Origin: Verrucomicrobiota bacterium
Lineage (GTDB): Bacteria; Verrucomicrobiota; Verrucomicrobiia; Limisphaerales; JADLHS01
Length of the DNA stretch: 64,000 bases
Reading direction: 5' to 3'
NCBI GenBank assembly: GCA_029573725.1
Contig: JAKQDQ010000178.1
Span: 273,174-337,173 of the forward strand
In this document: piece after piece, positions 1-8,411 of the stretch
Layout: every line of letters begins with the position of its first letter
How positions within the stretch are numbered: position 1 is the stretch's first letter
Translations under genes and position numbers: made by a program
The notes under the pieces: model-generated
The model's input: only the letters and a program-made list of their open reading frames with translations
What the model was told of the DNA's origin: nothing
The model's database searches: none

Positions 1-582
1 GGCGGCCGGCCATTGCGGGCGCCTGCAGCCAGTGTGGGCGCTCCTGAGGATAATCGCTCCATCGGCGATTGATCGCCGGCCCGGAACCGAAACGGGAGCG
101 AAAGAGCCCAGACTGCTGTCGTTGGTGTCCCGGATCAACGGTCCGGCAGGAATTTTTATCCGCCCGCCACTGGGATCAGTTTCGAGTTCCATTACCAGCG
201 CCGTCCACCCTTGAATGTGCCGCTGCCGGTGCGTTGTGCCGGCGCGCTCCAAAACCCCGGCGGATAATTTGGAATCGCCACTTTCGTCAGGACGGCTCGT
301 GTTCAAAACCAAGACGGCCGGGGGGATGACTGACAGGAGACTGTAATGTGTGCCTGGCGATCATTTCCCCACGTCTTCGCTGCGGTGCCGAGTCTCGCTC
401 CGCGCCCGAATTCCGGGGTCGAATTGCTCCATAGCCCGGGAGTCGGACACCGTGAATGACCCCGCATTTTCTCAATTTTTGATTGAACATCTTCACGATT
501 GTTGCTATAACTCCTCCAGTTCCACCTGCAAATTGCGATCCGCGATTTCAACCCACCCAAAATCACGTAATCCGTGAAAATC
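1..582. other. Leader region without a convincing gene
   Basis: No reading frame here has a recognisable family signature, ribosome binding site or codon pattern like the neighbouring genes. Short open frames overlap on both strands, as expected from GC-rich sequence. The last 100 bases are more AT-rich and probably hold the promoter of the secreted protein that follows, but I cannot pick out convincing -35 and -10 boxes. Confidence 0.4.
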
Positions 583-2190
583 ATGAAAATCAAATACTGC
601 CTCCACTACGCCAGCCTCGCGCTGGGTTTAGCCTTGAGCCTTTCCGCTTCCGGCTTGCTCGCTCAAGGATCCGTGTTCACCTACCAGGGCCGCCTCACCG
701 ATGGTACCAACCCTGCCAGCGGCTCCTACGACATCCGTGCCCAGCTTTACAACCGCGCCATCGCCGGGCAGCCCGGTGATGCCCAGATTGGCGGGACGCT
801 GGAGTTCAGCAATGTGGCCGTGACCAATGGCCTGCTGACTCTGTCGCTGGATTTCGGCGCTGGTCCGTTCAATGGCGAAGCCCGCTGGTTGCAACTCGTC
901 GTGCGCACGAACGGCGGCGGGGCGTACACCACGCTAACGCCACGACAGGCATTAACGGCTGCTCCGTATGCGATTCTCTCCGGCAATCTTTCCGGTGCGC
1001 TGGCCACTGCGTCGCTGCCTTCCGGTGGCAACTGGGCGTTGAGCTCCACCCTCACGCTGGACACGAGCACGCTCGCCATTGACCCTATCAACAACCGCGT
1101 GGGCATCGGGACCGCCAGCCCGACCTGGCCTCTGCATCTTTCCGCCGGACAGAGTGTGGCGCGGCTCGATTCTACGGCCAACGTCTTCGGCTCGGTGCTC
1201 GAGTTGCGGAACAACACCGCCTCACCCATTTATCTGGGTGCGATCAACTTCAACAACGCGGCCAGCACGTATCCCGGCCAGATTGGCTATTTGGGTACGG
1301 ACGCCTTCAGCTTTCGTACCGCGGGCGCCGAGCGCATGCACCTGGACAACCGGGGGCAATTGGACGTCACCTCGGCCGATTCTGAGGTCGGTTTGAATGT
1401 GCTCACACACTACCTCGGTATTCCTCTGCCCACAGCGATCCGGGGTACGTGCGATTCGTCGTTTGGTACGGCGGTTTTTGGATCGAGCGCCAACGGCACC
1501 GCCATCTACGGAACCAGCGCCAACGGCCTTGCCGGCAGTTTCTCCGGCGCCGTAAACATCAACTACGCTTCCCCCTTCAACAAGGCACAATTGAGGTTAA
1601 GGGACCCGTCAGACACGGGCTGGGTGCGGTTGCGGTTGCAGACCGGCACGAAACCTTTTTGGGATTTTGCCTTGGGTGGGGAGAACTCATTGCGCTTTTA
1701 TGCCGACGGCAACGGCGATGTGATGTCGCTGAACACCAACGGCACGTTGTTTGTGAAAGTACTCACCATCACCGGCGGCGCGGACATTGCCGAGCCGTTC
1801 AGAATGTCGGAGGCGAATCTCGCAGAAGGGTCCGTGGTGGTGATTGACGAAGCCCACCCCGGTCAATTGAAACTCAGTACCGAACCCTATGACCGGCGCG
1901 TGGCGGGCGTCATCAGCGGCGCGGGTGGCGTCAGTCCGGGCTTGAGTCTCCAGCAGAAGGGGCGCGTCGAGGGCGATCAACAGGTGGCTCTGACCGGTCG
2001 GGTGTATGTTCAGGCCGACACGAGCAATGGCCCGATCAAACCCGGCGATTTGCTGACGACTTCCGCCCAGCCCGGCCATGCGATGAAAGTCACCGACCAC
2101 GCCCGCGCCCAGGGCGCCATCCTCGGCAAAGCCATGACGAGTTTGAAAGAGGGCACGGGCTTGGTGCTCGTGCTGGTCACCCTTCAATGA
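583..2190 (+). CDS. Secreted fibre-like surface protein (FTYQGRL family)
   Basis: A 535-residue exported protein of unknown function. A signal peptide (hydrophobic residues about 8-25, ending LLAQG) is followed by FTYQGRLTDGTNPASGSYD, a hallmark opening of large verrucomicrobial and planctomycete surface proteins. A TPRQALTAAPYAI motif ends this N-terminal domain near residue 130. The middle carries VGIGTASPTWPLHL, like the beta-rich repeats of phage tail-fibre and collagen-like proteins. The C-terminal quarter (ADIAEPF, VVVIDEAHPGQL, YDRRVAGVISG) resembles the conserved end domain of such fibres. I chose the ATG at 583 over an in-frame GTG three codons upstream because it gives a normal signal peptide. 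The product at 3910 shares the N-terminal domain. Role in adhesion or the envelope is inferred. Confidence 0.75.
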   Translation: MKIKYCLHYASLALGLALSLSASGLLAQGSVFTYQGRLTDGTNPASGSYDIRAQLYNRAIAGQPGDAQIGGTLEFSNVAVTNGLLTLSLDFGAGPFNGEARWLQLVVRTNGGGAYTTLTPRQALTAAPYAILSGNLSGALATASLPSGGNWALSSTLTLDTSTLAIDPINNRVGIGTASPTWPLHLSAGQSVARLDSTANVFGSVLELRNNTASPIYLGAINFNNAASTYPGQIGYLGTDAFSFRTAGAERMHLDNRGQLDVTSADSEVGLNVLTHYLGIPLPTAIRGTCDSSFGTAVFGSSANGTAIYGTSANGLAGSFSGAVNINYASPFNKAQLRLRDPSDTGWVRLRLQTGTKPFWDFALGGENSLRFYADGNGDVMSLNTNGTLFVKVLTITGGADIAEPFRMSEANLAEGSVVVIDEAHPGQLKLSTEPYDRRVAGVISGAGGVSPGLSLQQKGRVEGDQQVALTGRVYVQADTSNGPIKPGDLLTTSAQPGHAMKVTDHARAQGAILGKAMTSLKEGTGLVLVLVTLQ

Positions 2191-2211
2191 TTCTGCAATC
2201 GCACCTTCCTT

Positions 2212-3288
2212 ATGAAATCGCCAACCAGTCGAGCAGTGAACGGAGTTTATCTCCCGGTTCTGGTCTTGTTGCTGCTTGCGGCTACCCTGAGCAGCCAGGC
2301 CCAATACATTGAAATACGTGTCTCGACCAAGTTCATCCTCAATGGCTCAAGCCAGCCTCCCACCGGTGGCTATACCACCTCCAACCAGTGGCGTCAGGCC
2401 ATTGACACCGCCAATGCAGGCAATGCGCGTTTCGGGCGCGGTTTCCGTTACCAATATCCCAGTTTCGACGGCTCGGTGAACGGTTACTCCCAGTACTACA
2501 ACCTCGATCAAAGCGAGGCGGTTCCGTTTGAGTACTCCATCCGCACCAACGCCGCTCAAACCGGATGGCGAGCTGACGCCCTGAATGTCTATATCGTCAA
2601 CCGCAACCTGGGCCCTGCGGGCAATGAGTGGTGTGCCGGCTGGGCTTCCAACCCCGAGGACGCGCTAGCCAACTATGCGCCCTACAATACGATGAACGGT
2701 CGCATCGCTGTCTTTTGCGCAGGAGTCCAAGGTGCGCCCGGAAGTGAACTGAGCATCGTCGCGCATGAGTTTGGACACCACATGGGGCTGATCCACACCT
2801 GGGCCGATGACCGCGTCGCTGACACAGTGGTTGACGCTGATCCGACAGTTTGTGAACAACCTGGAGTCCCGGATTGGTGCAGTTGCAAGTTCAACAACAC
2901 TTTGGCCCGGGCTGCTCAGTTGGGGTGGTCCGCCGCCGTCTTGCGGGTCGCCACCAATAACATCATGAGTTATCACTGCGACAATGATCTCGACTTCGAC
3001 TTGACCGAGGGGCAACTCGATCGTTGGGCCGACATCGCGCGTCGTTACCTGGCCTCGGAAATGACCGGAGTGACGTACTTTGTGGACCGGAACAACGCTC
3101 AAGGCGGCAACGATGGATATAGTACCAATCCCTATCGTCTGGTGCAGACGGGCGTCACCGCTGCGACGGCAACGAGCGGCAACATAGTCATGATCCGCCC
3201 CGGAAATTACGACGAACAATTCACAATCTCCAAACCCGTAACGCTGCGTGCCACCCGCTCCGGATGGGTCACCATCGGCAAACCTTGA
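2212..3288 (+). CDS. Secreted metzincin-type zinc metalloprotease
   Basis: A 358-residue secreted protease. The signal peptide is followed by a domain with HEFGHHMGLIH at about residues 185-195, the HExxHxxGxxH zinc site of metzincins. A methionine-turn candidate (NIMSYH) lies about 65 residues later. These two motifs support catalysis of extracellular peptide hydrolysis, with Glu186 as general base. The last 70 residues (TYFVDRNNAQGGNDGYS, VMIRPGNYDE) look like the first strands of a right-handed beta-helix and stop early, so that domain is incomplete or used as a short tail. The gene starts 21 bases after the fibre-like gene and is probably cotranscribed with it. The exact metzincin subfamily cannot be assigned by eye. 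Confidence 0.82.
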   Translation: MKSPTSRAVNGVYLPVLVLLLLAATLSSQAQYIEIRVSTKFILNGSSQPPTGGYTTSNQWRQAIDTANAGNARFGRGFRYQYPSFDGSVNGYSQYYNLDQSEAVPFEYSIRTNAAQTGWRADALNVYIVNRNLGPAGNEWCAGWASNPEDALANYAPYNTMNGRIAVFCAGVQGAPGSELSIVAHEFGHHMGLIHTWADDRVADTVVDADPTVCEQPGVPDWCSCKFNNTLARAAQLGWSAAVLRVATNNIMSYHCDNDLDFDLTEGQLDRWADIARRYLASEMTGVTYFVDRNNAQGGNDGYSTNPYRLVQTGVTAATATSGNIVMIRPGNYDEQFTISKPVTLRATRSGWVTIGKP

Positions 3289-3302
3289 ACCCAACAACCA
3301 CT

Positions 3303-3875
3303 ATGAAACCTCCGAATTCCGAACCGCGAAATCCAAAGAACCCAACAGGAAACGGCGACTTGGCAAACCGGCGAAACGGCGGCCCGATCAGATGGCCCGC
3401 GCGCCGTTTCTCTGTCTCTCCGTTTCTTCGTTTCGGCCTTCTCCTCTGGCTCTCCACCGTCATCTTTCAACCTTCAACCTGCCTCGCTCAATTCTCAATC
3501 AACTGGTACACGATTGACGGCGGCGGCGGGACGAGCACGGGTGGCGTTTATTCCGTCACCGGCACCATCGGCCAGCCGGATGCCGGCGCACTGATGGTCG
3601 GTGGCAACTACACCCTGCAAGGCGGTTTCTGGGCCATCCAAGCCGTGCAGACTCCCGGCGCACCAACACTCACGATCGCGCGCACCACCACCAACACCGT
3701 GGCCGTGTGGTGGCCGTCACCTTCTACGGGCTGGGTGTTGCAGCAAAACACCAACAGCGTCGCCAGCGTGAACTGGAGCAACGTCACCGACACCCTCCAG
3801 GACGACGGCACGACGAAAACCCTCATCGTCAATCCGCCCACCGGGAATCGGTTCTACCGGCTGTTCAAGCCTTGA
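3303..3875 (+). CDS. Small secreted protein with ASTN/RFYRV-type C-terminus
   Basis: A 190-residue exported protein. It has an unusually long, basic and proline-rich N-terminus before a hydrophobic segment ending CLAQ (about residues 45-62), so the signal peptide may begin at a later start than ATG 3303. The mature part begins FSINWYTIDGGGGTSTGGVYS and continues TIGQPDAGALMVGGNYTLQGGFW, a repeat type frequent in verrucomicrobial secretomes. It ends with a module (VLQQNTNSVASVNWSN ... NRFYRLFKP) that also closes larger secreted proteins in this window. It lies 14 bases after the protease gene. No enzymatic motif is visible. Confidence 0.65.
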   Translation: MKPPNSEPRNPKNPTGNGDLANRRNGGPIRWPARRFSVSPFLRFGLLLWLSTVIFQPSTCLAQFSINWYTIDGGGGTSTGGVYSVTGTIGQPDAGALMVGGNYTLQGGFWAIQAVQTPGAPTLTIARTTTNTVAVWWPSPSTGWVLQQNTNSVASVNWSNVTDTLQDDGTTKTLIVNPPTGNRFYRLFKP

Positions 3876-3909
3876 TCTCGCTCCTCAGACTTAATCCCAA
3901 CAAAACATT

Positions 3910-5691
3910 ATGAACACCCGATCCAAATCCAGAATCGCAGCAGCCTTGGTTCTGCTCTCAACCCTCATCCCTCAACTCTCAACCTGCCTCGCCCAGGGCA
4001 CGGCCTTCACTTATCAAGGCCGCCTCAATGATGGCTCAACTCCCGCCAACGGCATTTACGATTTGCGATTTACGATTTACGACTCGGCGGGCGGGCCGGG
4101 CATCGTCGCGGGGCCGTTGACGAATTCGCCGGTTGCCGTGAGCAACGGACTGTTCACGGTCACGCTCGATCCGGGCGCGGGCGTGTTCACGGGCGACCCG
4201 CGCTGGCTGGAGATTGCCGTGCGCGCCAGTGGCGGCGGCGCATTCACGCCGCTGACGCCGCGCCAGGCATTGACGGCCACGCCTTACGCAATCACCGCCG
4301 GCGGCATCACGGGTGAAATCAACGGCGGGCAGATTCTTGCCGGCACGATTGCCGGTGCGCAACTGGCTGCGGGTGCGGTCCAGGCCGCAAACATCGCCCC
4401 CGGCGCCATCACCGCCGCGCAACTGGCCAAACCGCCGCGTTCGGGCACGGTGTCATCCGGAGCATTCGCCGTGGACTTCGGCCAGGGGGATTTCGTGGTG
4501 GCGTTCAATCCCGCGTTCAGCAACACGCCCGTCGTCACTTTGGGACTGCAACCGGGATACCCTCCCACTCTGGGGGAACAGGCCGCGCTTTACGTGAAGT
4601 CCCGGTCGGCCTCTGGGTTCACCGGCCGGTTCAGTTCGCCGGCGGCGGTGCAAAAGCTGTCCGAATACGGGGTTCATTCATCCCTGGCGCTGCTGACCAA
4701 CGGTGCGGTGGCCCTCGCTGCCCAAGGCACGCCCGCCTGCATCCAATACCTGCGGGGATACTCCACAGGGACCGGTTGGAGCGCGCCGCTCAAACTTTTG
4801 CTGGGCCGCGGCGGGCAGGATTACATCCGGCTGGCCGTGGTCAACGGCCATCCCGCCATCGCGTATCATTCAGTCACCGGTGCGGTGCAATTCATCCGCG
4901 CGACCGACGTGGACGGCACGGCGTGGGGATCCCCCACCGACGTGGTTGCCTCCACCAGCACGAGTTTCTCGTATGTTTCACTCGCGATCGTGAATGGCCA
5001 TCCCGCCATCGCCTGGTTTGAGTCTCCCAACTGGGATGTGAAGTATGCCCGCGCCACCGACGCCAACGGCACCGCTTGGGGCGCACCCGTGGCGGTGCAA
5101 ACGGCGGGCCAGGTCGGACGCACGCTTTCGCTGGCCGTCGTCAACGGCGCCCCCGCCATCAGCTATGAAGATTTCTCCGCCGGCGCGCTGAAATATATCC
5201 GCGCGACCGACGCCGACGGGACGGCGTGGGGCGCGCCCGTGACGGTGGACGCGACGCAAAGCTGGCAAACCTCGCTGGCCGTGGTGAACGGCCGGCCCGC
5301 CATCGGTTACGCCCGGCCCGCCGGCGGCACGCGGTTCGTGCGCGCCGCCGACGCCAACGGCGCGGCTTGGGGAACGCCCGTGCAGGTGGGCGATTACGGC
5401 GCGGACATTTCCCTGCAAGTGGTGAACGGCCGACCCGCCATGAGTTTCATCAGCGGACGGTTGCAATACGTGCGGGCCGCGGACGCCGACGGGACGGTGT
5501 GGAACTCGCCGGCCCTGTTGGACCCGGAGGCGAGCGCGGCCGCCGGCACATCCTTGATCGTGCTGCCGACGGGCGTTCCGGCCATCAGCTACTACGGCCA
5601 ATTCAGTTTCGCCGAACCGTCGGGCACACTGAGGTTGGTCCGTGAACCGCAACTCACCTTCGACATCAACTGGATCGCATTGGAACCCTGA
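3910..5691 (+). CDS. Secreted repeat protein, FTYQGRL N-domain plus propeller-like repeats
   Basis: A 593-residue exported protein. A signal peptide ending TCLAQG is followed by the same FTYQGRLNDGSTPANGIYD domain and TPRQALTATPYAI motif as the protein at 583. After a low-complexity Ala/Gly stretch (about residues 135-180) come at least five tandem units of about 45 residues. Each contains V(V/I)NG(H/R/A)PAI and a (R/Y)xRA(T/A)DADGTxWG segment, a regular beta-repeat pattern that suggests a propeller or sentinel-like array. No catalytic residues are evident. Binding or surface display is the plausible role. It is the last gene of the secreted-protein cluster. Confidence 0.7.
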   Translation: MNTRSKSRIAAALVLLSTLIPQLSTCLAQGTAFTYQGRLNDGSTPANGIYDLRFTIYDSAGGPGIVAGPLTNSPVAVSNGLFTVTLDPGAGVFTGDPRWLEIAVRASGGGAFTPLTPRQALTATPYAITAGGITGEINGGQILAGTIAGAQLAAGAVQAANIAPGAITAAQLAKPPRSGTVSSGAFAVDFGQGDFVVAFNPAFSNTPVVTLGLQPGYPPTLGEQAALYVKSRSASGFTGRFSSPAAVQKLSEYGVHSSLALLTNGAVALAAQGTPACIQYLRGYSTGTGWSAPLKLLLGRGGQDYIRLAVVNGHPAIAYHSVTGAVQFIRATDVDGTAWGSPTDVVASTSTSFSYVSLAIVNGHPAIAWFESPNWDVKYARATDANGTAWGAPVAVQTAGQVGRTLSLAVVNGAPAISYEDFSAGALKYIRATDADGTAWGAPVTVDATQSWQTSLAVVNGRPAIGYARPAGGTRFVRAADANGAAWGTPVQVGDYGADISLQVVNGRPAMSFISGRLQYVRAADADGTVWNSPALLDPEASAAAGTSLIVLPTGVPAISYYGQFSFAEPSGTLRLVREPQLTFDINWIALEP

Positions 5692-6022
5692 AGACAAACC
5701 CGCTCTGCATGAACAACAAGGCTGCCCGCGCCGCCACCGATGAATGTTCGTGCTGCTCCCGGCGAACAAGCTTGCCGCGAATCTTGACGCGAGCATAATA
5801 CAGGGTTGTGGGCTTGATTGGCAGCCAGCGCGGCGCTTTCCGAAACGCCCTCCGTTTCCGCCGGGGCAAGGCCGGCACGCGCAATGGCTGGCCTGTTTGC
5901 GCTCCCGCGCCGCTGGGGAGGTCTTGCGGTGCGGTTGCGCCGCGGGAAAGCATCACGGGATACAACGGCAGAGGTTTCGCAGGACGTCCGTGAATCCGCC
6001 AGTCGCTTAACTGAAATTGCGT
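5692..6022. other. Gene-poor interval between secreted-protein cluster and tRNA-Arg
   Basis: About 330 bases with no intact gene. The only recognisable content is a possible integrase fragment on the minus strand, listed separately. No terminator-like hairpin with a T tract was found after the upstream gene. Confidence 0.5.
5742..5880 (-). pseudogene. Possible tyrosine-recombinase N-terminal fragment
   Basis: One minus-strand frame reads RWLPIKPTTLYYARVKIRG followed by KLVRR (core 5759-5830). This resembles the arm-type DNA-binding start of phage and island integrases, where '(Y)YARVKxxGKxVRRSL' is common. After KLVRR the expected continuation is lost, which suggests a frameshift, and no catalytic R-H-R-Y region follows. 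The fragment sits about 140 bases from a tRNA-Arg gene, a classic integration site. Recognition rests on about 24 residues only, so this is tentative. Confidence 0.35.
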
Positions 6023-6099
6023 GCGCCCGTAGCTCAGTTGGATAGAGCATCTGCCTTCTAAGCAGAGGGTCGCGTGTTCGACTCACGCCGGGCGCGCCA
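6023..6099 (+). tRNA. tRNA-Arg (anticodon TCT), CCA encoded
   Basis: Full cloverleaf. The acceptor arm GCGCCCG (6023-6029) pairs with CGGGCGC (6089-6095). The D arm is GCTC/GAGC. The anticodon stem TCTGC/GCAGA holds the loop CTTCTAA, giving anticodon TCT. The T stem GCGTG/CACGC holds TTCGACT. Position 6096 is the discriminator G, and CCA follows at 6097-6099. It decodes AGA. Confidence 0.96.
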
Positions 6100-6142
6100 T
6101 TCCCGTTTACGATTTCAGATTTACGATTTACGATTTCCCGAA

Positions 6143-7030
6143 GTGCTGCAACTTGAACAACTCGCCGAATTGGCCGCGCAAAACCGGGCGGCGCTTGCTG
6201 CCAAGGTAAAGGAATTCTCGCTGGGCGGAAAAACTTTCACCTTCAATCAGCGGCCCGCGATCATGGGCGTGGTGAATCTCTCCCCCGATTCCTGGTATCG
6301 CGAGAGCGTTTGTCTCACAGCCGAAAGCGCGATTCAACGGAGCCGAACGCTGGCGGCACAGGGCGCGGACATCGTGGACCTCGGCGCGGAATCCACGCTG
6401 GCTCAGGCGGCGCGCGTGGAGGCGGCCGGACAAAATTCCAAGTTGCTGCCCGTCATCAAAGCCTTGCGCGAGGCGAACATTCTCGTGTCCGTCGAGACTT
6501 ATCAACCTGCCGTCACTCGCGCCTGCCTCGAAGCCGGCGCGAACGTCCTCAACCTCACGGGTACGCATCGCAACGACGAACTGTTCCGCATGGTTGCCGC
6601 CCACGCCGCCGCCGTGATCATCTGTTACGTCCAGGGCCGGAACGTCCGCGAGGTCGGCGACTTCGATCTCAACGCCGACCCAATCCCGATGATGCACGAT
6701 TACTTCGCGCGCCAGATTGAGACCGCGCAACGCCACGGCGTCGAACGCATCTTCATTGATCCGGGCCTGGGCTTTTACTACCGCAACTTGCAGGACAGCG
6801 CCGTCCGTGTGCGGCATCAGATGAAGGTTTTCCTGAACACGTTTCGCCTGCGCACACTGGGTTTTCCCCTCTGCCATGCCCTGCCCCATGCCTTCGAGAA
6901 TTTTGGCGAGGAAGTCCGCTGCGCCGAGCCGTTCTTCGCGGTGCTGGCGTCCCTTGGAAAGACCGATCTGTTCCGCACCCACGAAGTCCCGCGCATCAAG
7001 GCCGTGCTCGACACTCTGCGAACTTACTGA
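6143..7030 (+). CDS. Dihydropteroate synthase-like (pterin-binding TIM barrel) protein
   Basis: About 295 residues, related to FolP, which condenses 4-aminobenzoate with a pterin diphosphate in folate synthesis. IMGVVNLSPDSWY corresponds to the family motif MGxxNxTPDSF, and ADIVDLGAEST to the DIxGxEST motif. IDPGLGFYYRNLQD matches the DPGxGF region. The stretch where classical FolP carries G-x-S-R-K reads FPLCHALPHAF here, so residues that bind substrate in true FolP are missing. A divergent paralogue or a different pterin-binding activity is therefore possible. The frame is open back into the tRNA. I chose GTG 6143, the first plausible start after the tRNA; no clear ribosome site supports it. 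Its 3' end overlaps the convergent gene by 7 bases. Confidence 0.7.
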   Translation: MLQLEQLAELAAQNRAALAAKVKEFSLGGKTFTFNQRPAIMGVVNLSPDSWYRESVCLTAESAIQRSRTLAAQGADIVDLGAESTLAQAARVEAAGQNSKLLPVIKALREANILVSVETYQPAVTRACLEAGANVLNLTGTHRNDELFRMVAAHAAAVIICYVQGRNVREVGDFDLNADPIPMMHDYFARQIETAQRHGVERIFIDPGLGFYYRNLQDSAVRVRHQMKVFLNTFRLRTLGFPLCHALPHAFENFGEEVRCAEPFFAVLASLGKTDLFRTHEVPRIKAVLDTLRTY

Positions 7031-8007
7031 CGCGCGCACAGAAAAATGCCTTCCTCGCCCGAGCGGGTCAGCCAGCGGGCCTTGACCTGCAGACCGGCGC
7101 GGGCCAGATGCTCGCCCGCCAAATCCGGCGTGTAGCGGTAGGAGAAGAACAGCCGCAGTGCGGAACCGCGTTCGAACCGCATATTCGCCGCATCCACCGT
7201 GAGACGGCGGGCGCGGCGAAAACGGAAGTGCGCGACCACCCGTTGCAAGCCGGAGGCGGTGCGCTCGATTCCGAAGGTGACGGCGCCATCCGCACGCGCG
7301 ATGCCGAGTCGCAACAAAAAGGTCAGCAGCCATTCACGGGTGAGCGCGTTGTTGTATTGTGGCAGGACGCGTTGCAGGCCCTGTGCGTAATCGCTGCCGG
7401 GCGCCAGATTGGCGCTGAACAGCAACCGATCCTCCCGCCGGCGCAACAGTTGACGCAAAACCGGCAGCACCTGCTGCGGTTCGAAATTTGGAATCATGCC
7501 GAAGAACGTGATCAAGCGCGCCGCCCGCGGGGGCGCGGTCGCGTTCAGCACTGTCGGGAGATCGCGCGCCACGGCCAGATCACAGACCAACGGGAACTGG
7601 CGCGCGGACGGCAGGATGCGGCGCGCGGTCCGCTGGGCCACCAGCACCATGGCGGTGCTGACGTCCACCGGGGCGTAGGTCAGTTGTTTGCCACGGGTGC
7701 GCAGCCGGCGCAGCAGGCGCGTGTCTTTTTGGCCGCCGCCACACCCCAGCCCGATGAGATGAACTGCGCGGGCCGCGATTTGCCCTGTGACGGCCGCGAA
7801 GGCGCGCTGGTAGGTGGCTCTGCAGTCGGCGTCGTTGCGGGATGGCGACCAGGCCTGGTGCAACGCGAGCCACTGGTGCGTCTGCTGGACGGAATCGTAG
7901 TGAAACTTGTGATTGATGCGGCGGGTGCGCAACGATTGCAGCAGCGCGCGCCGGACGTTTTCCGGCGTCTGGCTCGAATGGATGGCGACGTTTACGACGG
8001 ACGGCAT
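7024..8007 (-). CDS. EgtD-like SAM-dependent methyltransferase
   Basis: A 327-residue member of the histidine-specific methyltransferase family. EgtD makes hercynine, the ergothioneine precursor, by trimethylating histidine. The SAM site LIGLGCGGGQKDTRLL, followed by YAPVDVSTAM, matches the EgtD layout. FFGMIPNFEP corresponds to the G(T)IGNF segment, and the C-terminus SYRYTPDLAGEHLARAGL matches the family's last conserved block. The N-terminal FHYDSVQQTHQ lacks the usual D-x-x-G-S-x-L-F signature. By eye, the Glu that normally precedes the SYKY-like motif is Phe. Substrate specificity may therefore differ from EgtD, and no egtB-like gene is nearby. It lies 60 bases downstream of infA on the same strand. 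Confidence 0.68.
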   Translation of the reverse strand: MPSVVNVAIHSSQTPENVRRALLQSLRTRRINHKFHYDSVQQTHQWLALHQAWSPSRNDADCRATYQRAFAAVTGQIAARAVHLIGLGCGGGQKDTRLLRRLRTRGKQLTYAPVDVSTAMVLVAQRTARRILPSARQFPLVCDLAVARDLPTVLNATAPPRAARLITFFGMIPNFEPQQVLPVLRQLLRRREDRLLFSANLAPGSDYAQGLQRVLPQYNNALTREWLLTFLLRLGIARADGAVTFGIERTASGLQRVVAHFRFRRARRLTVDAANMRFERGSALRLFFSYRYTPDLAGEHLARAGLQVKARWLTRSGEEGIFLCARQ

Positions 8008-8067
8008 GCGCCGGTCGTGGCAGATTTGCGGCGGGAATGCAAGCCCGGGAACCCCGGTGCCGCGCCG

Positions 8068-8286
8068 TCAGAATTCGCGGAACGTGATGCGCGCCTTGCC
8101 GAGATCGTACGGCGACATTTCGACTTTGACCTTGTCGCCGACATTGATGCGGATCCAATTCTTGCGCATTTTGCCGGAGATGTGCGCGAGGACTTCGTGC
8201 CCGTTGGCGAGGGAGACACGGAACATGGTTCCCGGCAGGACCTGGCTGACCGTGCCCGTCAATTCAATTGCTTCTTCTTTTGCCAC
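8068..8286 (-). CDS. infA: Translation initiation factor IF-1
   Basis: A 72-residue S1/OB-fold protein that binds the ribosomal A site during initiation. The sequence is near-canonical: [40 protein letters not shown], and the ending [18 protein letters not shown]. The start is GTG at 8286, giving the standard length. An upstream extension is open but does not belong to the family. Most verrucomicrobial and proteobacterial IF-1 proteins are 71-73 residues, so the length is normal. Confidence 0.96.
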   Translation of the reverse strand: MAKEEAIELTGTVSQVLPGTMFRVSLANGHEVLAHISGKMRKNWIRINVGDKVKVEMSPYDLGKARITFREF

Positions 8287-8411
8287 AAAACAATCTCTTG
8301 CCGGAAATCCTAATGAAATTGCAAAAAATAAAGCAACCGCTTTCCGGCGGCAGTTGCCGTCACCCGGGCGTGGGCGGCGTTCTCCGCAACCGCCCGCGGG
8401 GGCCGCGGACC

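Noticed and set aside
1..582. Short coding frames at the window start
   Set aside because: They overlap in several frames on both strands, lack ribosome sites and have no similarity that I can name.
4057..6140. TTACGATTT repeats as a CRISPR or satellite array
   Set aside because: Units are too short, have no regular spacers and occur at only two places, one of them inside a coding sequence. No CRISPR array was seen in the window.
6074..6142. GTG start of the DHPS-like gene inside tRNA-Arg
   Set aside because: The frame is open there by chance. A start inside the tRNA T arm would give a residue tail (RFQIYDLRF) made from the TTACGATTT tract and not seen in the family.
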